Positions 1 to 5,959 of a DNA stretch of 10,026 nucleotides are shown in pieces. A program made the translations under genes and the position numbers. Location: positions 1 to 10,026 of the forward strand of contig DAOUWT010000077.1 in the NCBI GenBank assembly GCA_030666985.1, written 5' to 3'. The stretch comes from Chloroflexota bacterium (lineage in GTDB: Bacteria > Chloroflexota > Anaerolineae > Anaerolineales > UBA11858). How positions within the stretch are numbered: position 1 is the first letter of the stretch; each line of letters starts with the position of its first letter. The notes under the pieces are model-generated. The model saw only the letters and a program-made list of their open reading frames with translations. It searched no databases and had not been told where the DNA came from.

Positions 1-51
1 CAAGCATTAAGCATTTTGGGCGGATACCCCGTCCGCTTGCGGCGGGGTAAT
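1..51. repeat. GC-rich hairpin just beyond the TumE stop codon
   Basis: A strong hairpin lies at 26-48: arm ACCCCG (26-31), a bulged T, CCGC (33-36), a TT loop, then GCGG (39-42) and CGGGGT (43-48), giving ten G/C-rich pairs. It begins within a few bases of the toxin stop codon, so on the minus strand it could stop transcription or protect the 3' end. No T-run follows it on either strand, so it is not a standard intrinsic terminator. A REP-like palindrome is an equal possibility. Confidence 0.45.
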
Positions 52-561
52 TCATTCCCCCGGTGGACGCTGGCTTTCGTTGGTGAGTAATTGCTCTATC
101 TCTCGAATCAGAAATGGCAGATTGGGCTTGGTGAACGAAAGTTCGGGCGCCGGAATGCGGTTACGCTTAATATCAGGATGAACGTGCTTATGGTGTGGGT
201 CTGAAACTGCCAATGATGGGTCATTTGGGTGTGGGAAGGAGTCATACCAGTAGAGTTTATCCTTGTTATGGTAATTCGCCCGGCAATATTCGGAAGCAAT
301 GGGGAAATCGGAATTATCCGGTAAGATGTGGGCGCGAGAAACCTCGTAGCCATAACGTTGAATGACCCCAAGATCAAAGTTGAGGTACTCTTGTACACAG
401 AGAATAATACCCCCATCAAGGAGAAGATTCCCCTCGACTCGTCCGAAGAGCATACCCGATGGAATATAGACTAGCGTGGAGCGGCGTATACTGGGATAGT
501 GTTCGCGCAAGGTATAGATGAATGTCTGGTACACCTCCGGAGAGATCAAGTGGTCAGGCAT
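52..561 (-). CDS. TumE-like toxin (DUF6516 family)
   Basis: A 169-residue protein that I recognise as DUF6516/TumE-like, the toxin half of a type II toxin-antitoxin pair. The recognisable part is the C-terminal half: YWYD (104-107), FPHPNDPSL (109-117), the invariant-looking PHHKH (122-126), then an IPAP stretch and an NLPFLIREIEQLL helix (147-159). The N-terminal half has hydrophobic strands such as GGIILCVQEYL (50-60) with no signal peptide, consistent with a cytosolic protein. I chose ATG at 561 rather than the upstream ATG at 636. It makes an ATGCCTGA overlap with the antitoxin stop, giving translational coupling, and it removes 25 unlike residues that would overlap the antitoxin gene. 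As I recall the family, many members are shorter (about 110-130 residues), so the N-terminal 50 residues are longer than usual. The molecular target is not visible from sequence. Confidence 0.72.
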   Translation of the reverse strand: MPDHLISPEVYQTFIYTLREHYPSIRRSTLVYIPSGMLFGRVEGNLLLDGGIILCVQEYLNFDLGVIQRYGYEVSRAHILPDNSDFPIASEYCRANYHNKDKLYWYDSFPHPNDPSLAVSDPHHKHVHPDIKRNRIPAPELSFTKPNLPFLIREIEQLLTNESQRPPGE

Positions 562-835
562 AAACAGGTTCCAGATTTGCCTTGATCTGAATTGCCACTG
601 GCTGAAGGGCGACCAACTGGCGGTACTTATTATCAAAGCTCAACCACGTTTCGTAAAGGGCCAGCCATTCAATGAACACCATCCGGTAGTTATCCAGTGC
701 ATCGAATTCTTCCAGATCGCCGCGCATCATGGCGTCATAAAAATCCTGTGATTTCACACCAAATCGGGCTTCGAACTGGCTCAAATCTGTTTCCAGTTGG
801 AGTATATCTTTCAACAACACGTTCAAGGTTGTCAT
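554..835 (-). CDS. Antitoxin partner of the TumE-like toxin
   Basis: A 93-residue, probably all-helical protein directly upstream of and overlapping the TumE-like gene by 8 bp. The N-terminal segment (LLKDILQLETDLSQFEARFG, 7-26) reads as a coiled-coil-type helix. It is followed by an FYDAMMRGDLEEFD stretch and a C-terminal aromatic helix containing EWLALYETW. This matches the general pattern of small helical proteins that pair with DUF6516 toxins (F..RYG, EFY..G, EW..LY), but it has no ribbon-helix-helix or HTH motif that I can point to. The antitoxin-first order, the overlap and the upstream palindrome fit an autoregulated cassette. There is only a weak CAGGT ribosome site before ATG 835. 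The role is inferred mainly from its partner. Confidence 0.65.
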   Translation of the reverse strand: MTTLNVLLKDILQLETDLSQFEARFGVKSQDFYDAMMRGDLEEFDALDNYRMVFIEWLALYETWLSFDNKYRQLVALQPVAIQIKANLEPVYA

Positions 836-871
836 AGTGGTTTACCTGTCATTTTTTCTAACGTCTTTCGG

Positions 872-901
872 ATTTTAGAGATGATTTTAGTATCTTCTCA
901 A
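872..901 (-). promoter_or_regulatory. Predicted promoter of the TumE-type TA operon
   Basis: On the minus strand, a -35 TTGAGA (901-896) and a -10 TAAAAT (877-872) are separated by 18 bp. This places the start of transcription near 865, about 30 nt before the antitoxin ATG. Assignment is by eye against the sigma70 consensus. Confidence 0.45.
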
Positions 902-913
902 AAAAAAGATACT
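889..913. promoter_or_regulatory. Inverted repeat overlapping the TA promoter -35 (possible operator)
   Basis: Perfect 8-bp arms AGTATCTT (889-896) and AAGATACT (906-913) are separated by 9 bp that are mostly A. The left arm lies in the promoter spacer and touches the -35 hexamer of the minus-strand TA promoter. That is where a TA complex or antitoxin would bind to repress its own operon. The binding protein is an inference; a small stem-loop is the alternative. Confidence 0.45.
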
Positions 914-914
914 G

Positions 915-1177
915 ATTTCATTAGGGTGTGTTTCAAATGACTTGAGATTGCCCTGAAAACATACCCAAATCAATTAGAAATCGACCCTGTTCCACCAATG
1001 GGTGCACACCGTGTGCGAAACCGACCTTGCCCAGAGGGCACGCACAGCGCGTCGGTTGGTACTGATTGGTTCTAATCCGCGAAGGCGGATTTCGCATGCC
1101 GGGCATGGACAAACACCATGCCTTGGCGAATTCGATTCGCTCTGTTTCAAGTGAAATGAAACACACCCATTTCATTA
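915..1177. mobile_element. MITE-like non-autonomous element with 9-bp target duplication
   Basis: The element spans 924-1168 (245 bp). Its ends are perfect 12-bp inverted repeats, GGGTGTGTTTCA (924-935) and TGAAACACACCC (1157-1168). With a 4-bp interruption they extend to ACTTGA at 940-945 and its complement at 1147-1152, so 19 of 22 positions match. It is flanked by a perfect direct duplication ATTTCATTA (915-923 and 1169-1177). The interior has no credible gene but many stem-loops: GCACACCGTGTGC; AACCGAC (1019-1025) with GTCGGTT (1051-1057) enclosing TGCCC/GGGCA; AATCCGC/GCGGATT (1074-1091); GGCATGG/CCATGCC (1102-1122); and GCGAAT/ATTCGC (1126-1140). A transposase supplied in trans from a family making 9-bp duplications is required; which family I cannot say. 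Confidence 0.85.
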
Positions 1178-1282
1178 TAAACTATGCTAGATATGCAGGT
1201 CAAGTCAAGGTGTGCAATCGTCAGGGCAATTGTGTATAGCCTTGATTTACCCTGTGATAGTGAAGGTCTCCAGACCATCAGA
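1178..1282. other. Short gap downstream of the AhpD-like gene
   Basis: No gene is visible. Short complementary words occur (TCAAGG 1205-1210 with CCTTGA 1240-1245, CAGGG 1222-1226 with CCCTG 1250-1254, and GGTCT/AGACC around 1265-1276), but none is followed by a T-run. I see no clear terminator for the minus-strand gene that ends at 1283. Confidence 0.4.
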
Positions 1283-1780
1283 CTACCCCCCTCTTTCTCC
1301 CCCCAAGCGGCCAAAAGAGAGTCTGAACAAAATATAATCCCACGTATTGCCCAGCAAGTTGCCGACCCGGATCATGTGCAAGATGAGGTGAATGGCCTCG
1401 GCGGTTTCTTCCCCGTAGGTGGCGCGTAGTTTTTCGGCGAAGGCCGGGTCGGGCTGGGCGTCGTTTTCGGCCCAGTGCTGGGCGTATGCCAGGGCCTGAT
1501 ATTCTTCTGGCGGTGTATTCTCTGGAATTGCCCCCGCCATAAATTCTTCCATCTCTGCCTGGGAGACGCCAGCCTTGAGGGCCTCTGAGGCGTGAAAATA
1601 CCGGCAATACCGGCATCCGTTGACCTCGGTAACAGTCACCATCAGCCGCTCTCGAAAAGCCTCTGAGACTAATTCGCCGCTCATCGTTTTCCGTATCAGG
1701 GGACGGCGTGAAAAAACGTGTCTGAAATCACGCCATATTGCTAGGGGGTTTTTGTAAATGCGGCGGTTGAATTTTTTCAT
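1283..1780 (-). CDS. Carboxymuconolactone decarboxylase / AhpD-like protein
   Basis: A 165-residue protein with the alkylhydroperoxidase (AhpD-core) active-site signature. E44, C56, C59 and H63 (in EVNGCRYCRYFH, 52-63) reproduce the E-x11-C-x2-C-x3-H spacing of AhpD, where the two cysteines form the redox pair and Glu/His relay protons. The C-terminal helices (AEAIHLILHMIRVGNLLGNT, 127-146) fit the all-helical CMD fold. Members reduce peroxides or act as thiol-disulfide enzymes; the true carboxymuconolactone decarboxylases lack the CxxC pair, so a redox role is more likely here. The first 35 residues are basic and resemble a family-specific extension. No good ribosome site precedes ATG 1780. 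The next ATG, M33, would shorten the protein but keep the active site. The gene is 196 bp beyond the export permease on the same strand, across a repeat tract, and is probably an independent unit. Confidence 0.82.
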   Translation of the reverse strand: MKKFNRRIYKNPLAIWRDFRHVFSRRPLIRKTMSGELVSEAFRERLMVTVTEVNGCRYCRYFHASEALKAGVSQAEMEEFMAGAIPENTPPEEYQALAYAQHWAENDAQPDPAFAEKLRATYGEETAEAIHLILHMIRVGNLLGNTWDYILFRLSFGRLGGERGG

Positions 1781-1792
1781 GGTTTGAGTGGT

Positions 1793-1976
1793 GAGGTGGT
1801 GAGGTAATGAGGGATGAGGTAATGAGGGATGAGGTAACGAGGTGATGAGTGCTCCAACCTACCAATTTCCCAACTTACCAGTCTCCCAACTTACCAATTT
1901 CCCAGCCCACCAATTTCCCAATCCCCAATATACCAATCCCCAATATACCAATTTCCCAACTTACCAATATACCATT
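1793..1976. repeat. Two adjacent quasi-tandem repeat tracts (15-bp and 16-bp units)
   Basis: Positions 1801-1846 hold three copies of a 15-bp unit GAGGTAATGAGGGAT, the third degenerate and one base longer, preceded by the partial copy GAGGTGGT (1793-1800). From 1855 to 1973 follows a pyrimidine-biased tract with 16-bp units, for example CAACTTACCAATTTCC at 1887-1902 and variants at 1855, 1871, 1903 and 1919. It later shifts to AATCCCCAATATACC variants. The block fills the space between the permease stop and the AhpD-like start. Open frames across it are repeat translations, not genes. Confidence 0.85.
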
Positions 1977-3203
1977 TCACTCATATCGGAGAGCCTCCAC
2001 AGGCTGCAAGCTCGCGGCGCGGTTGGCGGGGTAGATCCCAAAGAATAGCCCCACGGCAACGGAAAATAGTGTCGCCAATAGAACTGAGTTCAAGTCAATG
2101 GCGGGGCTAAGGGCGACATCGTTGGCGGCGGCGATTTTCCCCACCACGGTTGAGATCACCCACCCGAAGCCAATCCCCACAATTCCCCCCACCAAGCTGA
2201 GCAAAAGCGATTCCGCCAAAAACTGGATGAGAATATCTTGTTTCTTAGCCCCCACGGCCTTGCGCAAACCAATCTCGCGGGTGCGCTCCACGACGGAAAC
2301 GAGCATAATGTTCATGATTCCGATTCCCCCCACCAAAAGGGATATGGCTGCAATCCCCCCCAGGAAAATGGTCAGCACGCTCGTAATGGAAGATGCAACG
2401 CCGATCATATCTTGTTGGGTGATGATGGTGAAGTCGTCCTCGCCAATTTCGGTGCGGTGGCGGGCGCGGAGAATTTGTGAAATTTCCTCGGAAGCCTGAG
2501 TTATCGAATCTGAGTCATAGGCCTGCACAAAAATCACGTCCACCTGAGATTGCTGCGAACGCCGGAGCAGGCGGGTTTGAGCCGTGGTCATGGGGATAAT
2601 GATCTGGTCGTCTTCGTTGCTGAAAGCGGAGCCGCCTTTTTCTTCTAAGATGCCGATGATGCGGAAGTTCTGCCCCTCTACGCGGATGGTCTCGCCCACC
2701 AGACCGCTTTTTCGCCCAAATACGTTGTCGGCTACCTCTGTTCCTATTATGGCAACCGAGGCACGCCCCAAAATATGCGCCTCTGTGAGAAAGTCACCTT
2801 CAGAGACGTTCACATTGCGGACTTCTTGATAAGATGGCGTGACGCCGTAAATTGAGGTTCTCGCACTCTCTCCCGCGTAGGAAACTTCCCCCCCGCCCTG
2901 CAAGGCTGGAGCGACATTTTTCACTGAGGGGGCTTGGAAGGGGTCGTTGATGGCTTCGGCATCCCCCATGGTGAGACGCTGGGGATTGCGAACGTCTTCA
3001 GATCCGCCAGAGAGAACAAAGAGCAAATTAGAGCCAACTCCCTGGATTTCACCTGTGATAGCATTCTCAGCCCCCGAACCTATGGCGAGCATGGCAATTA
3101 CGGCTGCTACCCCAATCACAATTCCCAAAATTGTCAGCGCTGAACGCATTTTATTGGCTACTAAACTCTCTAGTGCTTCCCAAAAAGCTTGTCCTAAATT
3201 CAT
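1977..3203 (-). CDS. MacB-type ABC transporter permease (MacB_PCD + FtsX)
   Basis: A complete 408-residue integral membrane subunit of a MacB/FtsX-type (type VII) ABC exporter. The order is as expected: a short N-terminal region, TM1 at about 21-43 (RSALTILGIVIGVAAV), and a large extracytoplasmic MacB_PCD domain (about 45-265, with NLLFVLSGG, SVAIIGTEVADNVFG and RIIGILEEKG). Three C-terminal helices follow at about 273-303, 325-350 and 373-393. The conserved cytosolic loop ERTREIGLRKAVGA (306-319) and the C-terminal YPANRAASLQPVEALRYE motif (391-408) are characteristic. This family transmits ATP hydrolysis mechanically to the periplasmic/external domain to push out substrates (macrolides, peptides, lipoproteins) rather than moving them through a channel. 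Its ATG overlaps the ATPase stop by 4 bp (ATGA), giving coupled translation. The substrate cannot be read from sequence. Confidence 0.93.
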   Translation of the reverse strand: MNLGQAFWEALESLVANKMRSALTILGIVIGVAAVIAMLAIGSGAENAITGEIQGVGSNLLFVLSGGSEDVRNPQRLTMGDAEAINDPFQAPSVKNVAPALQGGGEVSYAGESARTSIYGVTPSYQEVRNVNVSEGDFLTEAHILGRASVAIIGTEVADNVFGRKSGLVGETIRVEGQNFRIIGILEEKGGSAFSNEDDQIIIPMTTAQTRLLRRSQQSQVDVIFVQAYDSDSITQASEEISQILRARHRTEIGEDDFTIITQQDMIGVASSITSVLTIFLGGIAAISLLVGGIGIMNIMLVSVVERTREIGLRKAVGAKKQDILIQFLAESLLLSLVGGIVGIGFGWVISTVVGKIAAANDVALSPAIDLNSVLLATLFSVAVGLFFGIYPANRAASLQPVEALRYE

Positions 3204-3901
3204 GCTGTCCCCCCATTTTCTACAACGCCATCTCTGATGTACACAATTCGTTCTGCGAGAGGGCTTATTTCTGGGTCATGCGTGACTATGATTAACGTAG
3301 TGCCTTTTTCTTTGTTCAGTTTTAGAAGCATCTGCATGATCTCTTCACCTGTTTTAGTATCCAGATTTCCTGTTGGCTCATCGGCCATGATGATGGCTGG
3401 GTCGTTGATCAAGGCTCTGGCGACAGCCACTCGCTGTTGCTGCCCGCCAGAAAGCTCGTTGGGGCGATGGTGCATGCGGTCTGCCAATCCCACTTCAATG
3501 AGGGCCTGCTCTGCGCGTTGGCGGCTATTCCTCCGGTCATTAGAGTACCGCAGGGGGAGCATCACATTTACCAGGGCCGTGGCCCGAGGCAGGAGGTTGA
3601 AGGTCTGAAAGACAAAGCCTACCTTCTCGTTTCGGATGCGAGCTAACTGGTCATCGTCCATGGTGGCTACGCTCACCCCATCCAGGTAATACTCGCCATC
3701 TGTGGGCCGGTCTAAACATCCCAGGAGGTTCATCAGGGTAGATTTTCCAGAGCCAGATGGCCCCATAATGGCTACCACTTCACCTTTTTTAATTTTTATG
3801 TTCAGACCTCGTAAGGCGTGAACCTTTATTTCGCCCATGGTATATACCTTGGTTAGACCGTGGGCATCAACTACTACATTATTCATATTTATTACTCTCA
3901 T
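3200..3901 (-). CDS. MacB-type ABC transporter ATP-binding protein
   Basis: A 233-residue nucleotide-binding subunit partnering the permease. All ABC motifs are intact: Walker A GPSGSGKST (47-55), Q-loop Q99 (GFVFQTFNLLPR), signature LSGGQQQR (150-157), Walker B IIMADEP (170-176) followed by TGNLDT, and the H-loop histidine H208 (IIVTHDP). The LolD/MacB-like features GPSGSGKSTLMN and DEPTGNLD support a type VII exporter rather than an importer. Two starts are possible: ATG 3901 (MRVINMNN) and ATG 3886 (MNNVVV). The latter has a GAGAG ribosome site 8 nt upstream and may be the true start (228 residues). The C-terminus overlaps the permease start by 4 bp. It is separated from the adaptor gene by 115 bp of tandem repeats, so ATPase and permease may be translated independently of the adaptor on a shared transcript. 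Confidence 0.94.
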   Translation of the reverse strand: MRVINMNNVVVDAHGLTKVYTMGEIKVHALRGLNIKIKKGEVVAIMGPSGSGKSTLMNLLGCLDRPTDGEYYLDGVSVATMDDDQLARIRNEKVGFVFQTFNLLPRATALVNVMLPLRYSNDRRNSRQRAEQALIEVGLADRMHHRPNELSGGQQQRVAVARALINDPAIIMADEPTGNLDTKTGEEIMQMLLKLNKEKGTTLIIVTHDPEISPLAERIVYIRDGVVENGGTA

Positions 3902-3904
3902 TTT

Positions 3905-4016
3905 CTAAAAGAGCCAGAGGAGGCAGAGGAGGCAAAAGAGCCAGAGGAGCCAGAGGAGACAAAAGAGCCAGAGGAGATCGCTGCACCCTCTGCACCTTCT
4001 GCACCCTTCGTCTCCT
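3905..4016. repeat. 27-bp and 9-bp tandem repeats inside the export operon
   Basis: A purine-rich 27-bp unit beginning AAAAGAGCCAGAGGAG starts at 3907, 3934 and 3961; the third copy is cut after 16 bp. The unit itself has 9-bp sub-periodicity (CCAGAGGAG-like). It is followed by three 9-bp copies of the CTGCACCCT type (3981-3989, 3990-3998, 3999-4007). In the operon's mRNA this is a C/U-rich spacer between the adaptor and ATPase genes. Predicted peptides across it are simple repeats and I reject them as genes. Confidence 0.88.
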
Positions 4017-5654
4017 TTAGAATGGAGGCCCTTCTCCTCTTCCTGGGTGCTGAAGTTCAGCGGGAGGGTTGAGGATGATTTCATCACCCTTCTTCAAATT
4101 GCCGCCAATGACCTCACTATGCGTATCCGAAGAAGCTCCTAACTCCACTTCTACAGCCTCGGGGCCGCTCATACGCAAAACATATACTACCCGTTTTCCA
4201 TCAATCACCCGCACGGCGCGGTTGGGAACTAGCAAGACATTTTCTAGCTCGTTGACTACTATATTTGCGGCCACTGTCATGCCCGGACGCACTTGCTCGT
4301 CTGCGTCTGTCAGTTCTACTGTGACCTCAAAATTGACCACGCCTTGCACGTCGTTTCCGGCCAGGGCTACATCTACCACTTTGCCGTGATATTCTGCGGC
4401 CAAAATAGCATCAAAGGTCAGCGTTACAATTTGGCCGAGTTCTATTTTGTTAATGTCAACCTCAGAAACCTGAATATCGGCATATATGCTAGAAAGGTCA
4501 TCAATCCGAAAAGCCATTGTTCCCATTGTGACCTGATCGCCCGGAAGCACCTCAACCTGGGTAATGGTTCCATTGAACGGAGCCAGAAGTTGGGCCGCTT
4601 CTAAAGCCGCCTCGGCTGCCGCTACGCGAGATTCTGCTGCTAAAACATCGTCAGGGTCTGGCCCGTTTTGCAAGCGTTCCCATTCACGTTGGGCATCGGC
4701 TAGTTGGGCTTCGAGGGCAGCTAAATCGCCGGGGGTGGGGACATCTTTTAGCCGTTCCCATTCTTTTTCGGCTTCTGCTAAATTGGCCTGGGCTACGGCA
4801 ATTTGACCCAGCGCCACGGGCAATTCAATATAATCAATTTCATTATCAGAATCAGTAGGATCATCGGCGTCATCTTTATCGTCCTCGCCGCCTTCATGAA
4901 GTTCGTTGAATTTCCAATAAGCCAGAGTATAGGCCCATTGAGCGTCATTCAGAGTGTCTCGGGCTGCCGCTCTTTCAGGATCGTTGAAGGGCTTATCCTC
5001 AACCAACTGATAAGCGTTCCAGGCATCTTCTAATTCCTCAGTAGCTGCCGATAGGTTTTCAAAGACCTCATCAAGTGAGCGTTGATTAACTAGAGTTACG
5101 TATTCGTCCTTAATGGGATTTATGACATTATATAATTGTCGTTCTGTGTCTTTTAAGGTTTTTTTTGCATCAGCAACTGCCTTTTGAGCCGTAGCTTGAG
5201 CTAGTTCAGGGTTTTGCGCGTCTTCTAAAGCCTGCTCGGCTGTCTCAACAGATTGCAAAGCCTGGGCCGCTTGTAAATCAGAATCTAGTAAATTATCTAG
5301 GGCCTGATTAGCGCTCACCAATTCGCCTTGGGTTGAGATTAGCGCTTGCGGCAGTGAAGTTTGTTCCAGGGCGGCTAATTGCTCATCCTCAGAAACCACA
5401 TCGCCCAAAACTACATCTACACTCTCTACTGAACCAGAAGTATCCCAAGTCACAATTGCGCTCTGCCTGGCCCGCACGCTCCCCGTAGCGCCAATTATAG
5501 AAACCAACTCGCCACGCTCCACCTTAACGGTTTCAAAACTGTTCCGCACCTCGGCTTTGTTTTGCTGCCCCATAATCACAAAATATCCCGCCACGGCCCC
5601 CAGCACCAACACAACTGCGCCAATGATATACCACTTTTTCTTGTTCTTTTTCAT
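4017..5654 (-). CDS. MacA/HlyD-type membrane fusion (adaptor) protein
   Basis: A 545-residue adaptor for the adjacent MacB-type exporter. A lysine-rich N-terminus and one membrane anchor (about 9-28) leave the rest outside the membrane. Residues about 41-95 form the first half of the biotinyl-lipoyl-like domain (GSVESVDVVLGDVV, 74-87). A long alpha-hairpin (about 100-355) is followed by the second lipoyl half (LLAPFNGTITQVEVLPGDQV, 356-375) and beta-barrel/membrane-proximal domains ending in LVPNRAVRVIDGKRVVYVL. The hairpin is unusually long for MacA and contains a very acidic loop (about 253-276) and a 26-residue tandem repeat: LAEAEKEWERLKDVPTPGD from 292 and LADAQREWERLQNGPDPDD from 318. 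An AAGG site lies 10 nt before the ATG. No outer-membrane factor gene is in the window, and the nearby sortase suggests a monoderm envelope. The adaptor may therefore act without a TolC partner (inference). Confidence 0.92.
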   Translation of the reverse strand: MKKNKKKWYIIGAVVLVLGAVAGYFVIMGQQNKAEVRNSFETVKVERGELVSIIGATGSVRARQSAIVTWDTSGSVESVDVVLGDVVSEDEQLAALEQTSLPQALISTQGELVSANQALDNLLDSDLQAAQALQSVETAEQALEDAQNPELAQATAQKAVADAKKTLKDTERQLYNVINPIKDEYVTLVNQRSLDEVFENLSAATEELEDAWNAYQLVEDKPFNDPERAAARDTLNDAQWAYTLAYWKFNELHEGGEDDKDDADDPTDSDNEIDYIELPVALGQIAVAQANLAEAEKEWERLKDVPTPGDLAALEAQLADAQREWERLQNGPDPDDVLAAESRVAAAEAALEAAQLLAPFNGTITQVEVLPGDQVTMGTMAFRIDDLSSIYADIQVSEVDINKIELGQIVTLTFDAILAAEYHGKVVDVALAGNDVQGVVNFEVTVELTDADEQVRPGMTVAANIVVNELENVLLVPNRAVRVIDGKRVVYVLRMSGPEAVEVELGASSDTHSEVIGGNLKKGDEIILNPPAELQHPGRGEGPPF

Positions 5655-5817
5655 AATATTTTTACCTTATAGAACTACAAATTTTTTGGGGGATGTGGAA
5701 CCGCCTGGAGAGATTATCGCCGCCTGGAACATATCCCGTGGGGGGAAGTGTCTAGCCCGTGGGGGCGATGTGAGGAACCGCGTTCCTCGGAGGAACGCGG
5801 TTCCTCAGTTTCTCCTT
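5655..5817 (-). promoter_or_regulatory. Long 5' leader of the export operon with a perfect 17-bp hairpin
   Basis: If transcription starts near 5833, the adaptor mRNA has a leader of about 180 nt. It contains a perfect stem: TGAGGAACCGCGTTCCT (5771-5787), loop CGG, and the exact complement at 5791-5807. There is no T-run on either side. Repeated words occur in the rest of the leader (CCCGTGGGGG at about 5735 and 5757, CCGCCTGGA twice). The structure could attenuate, protect or block translation of the operon, or be an inserted palindrome. Confidence 0.5.
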
Positions 5818-5839
5818 ACTTACTGAACGGTTGGTAAGT
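5818..5839. promoter_or_regulatory. TetR-type operator abutting the export-operon promoter
   Basis: A 22-bp dyad with perfect 6-bp outer arms ACTTAC (5818-5823) and GTAAGT (5834-5839), and further matched pairs inside (8 of 11 pairs symmetric, with CG at the centre). The size, spacing and ACTTAC...GTAAGT character resemble operators of TetR/AcrR repressors of efflux genes. It starts directly after the minus-strand -10 box and would cover the transcription start, the classic position for repression. No repressor gene is in this window. Confidence 0.6.
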
Positions 5840-5867
5840 ATTTTAGCATGAGAAATCTGGGTGTCAA
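5840..5867 (-). promoter_or_regulatory. Promoter of the MacAB-type export operon
   Basis: On the minus strand, a consensus -35 TTGACA (5867-5862) and a -10 TAAAAT (5845-5840) lie 16 bp apart. This is the best promoter match in the window, and it leads into the adaptor-ATPase-permease operon. It overlaps nothing coding. Confidence 0.65.
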
Positions 5868-5959
5868 TGCGCCAGACTTAGAAAACCTGTCTGGCGTTGC
5901 ACGAGAATATATACGCAAAGACCTCCTAAACGTTGCAGTTCCCCGCTTTCTGCCTGTTG

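Noticed and set aside
933..1175. An 80-codon minus-strand frame in the MITE-like element
   Set aside because: It merely crosses the hairpins and the terminal repeat. It is too short for a transposase and shows no recognisable motif.
915..1177. CRISPR-like or riboswitch interpretation of the hairpin-rich interior
   Set aside because: There are no regularly spaced direct repeats and no known aptamer core. The terminal repeats and target duplication explain it as a transposable element.
1205..1254. Interleaved complementary words (TCAAGG/CCTTGA and CAGGG/CCCTG), pseudoknot-like
   Set aside because: The arms are 5-6 bp with long loops, which is too weak to claim a structured RNA or terminator.
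5667..5732. A 21-codon upstream frame (minus strand) in the export-operon leader, ending 12 nt before the adaptor ATG
   Set aside because: No convincing ribosome site precedes its ATG, and a frame of this length is expected by chance. Kept only as a possible leader peptide.
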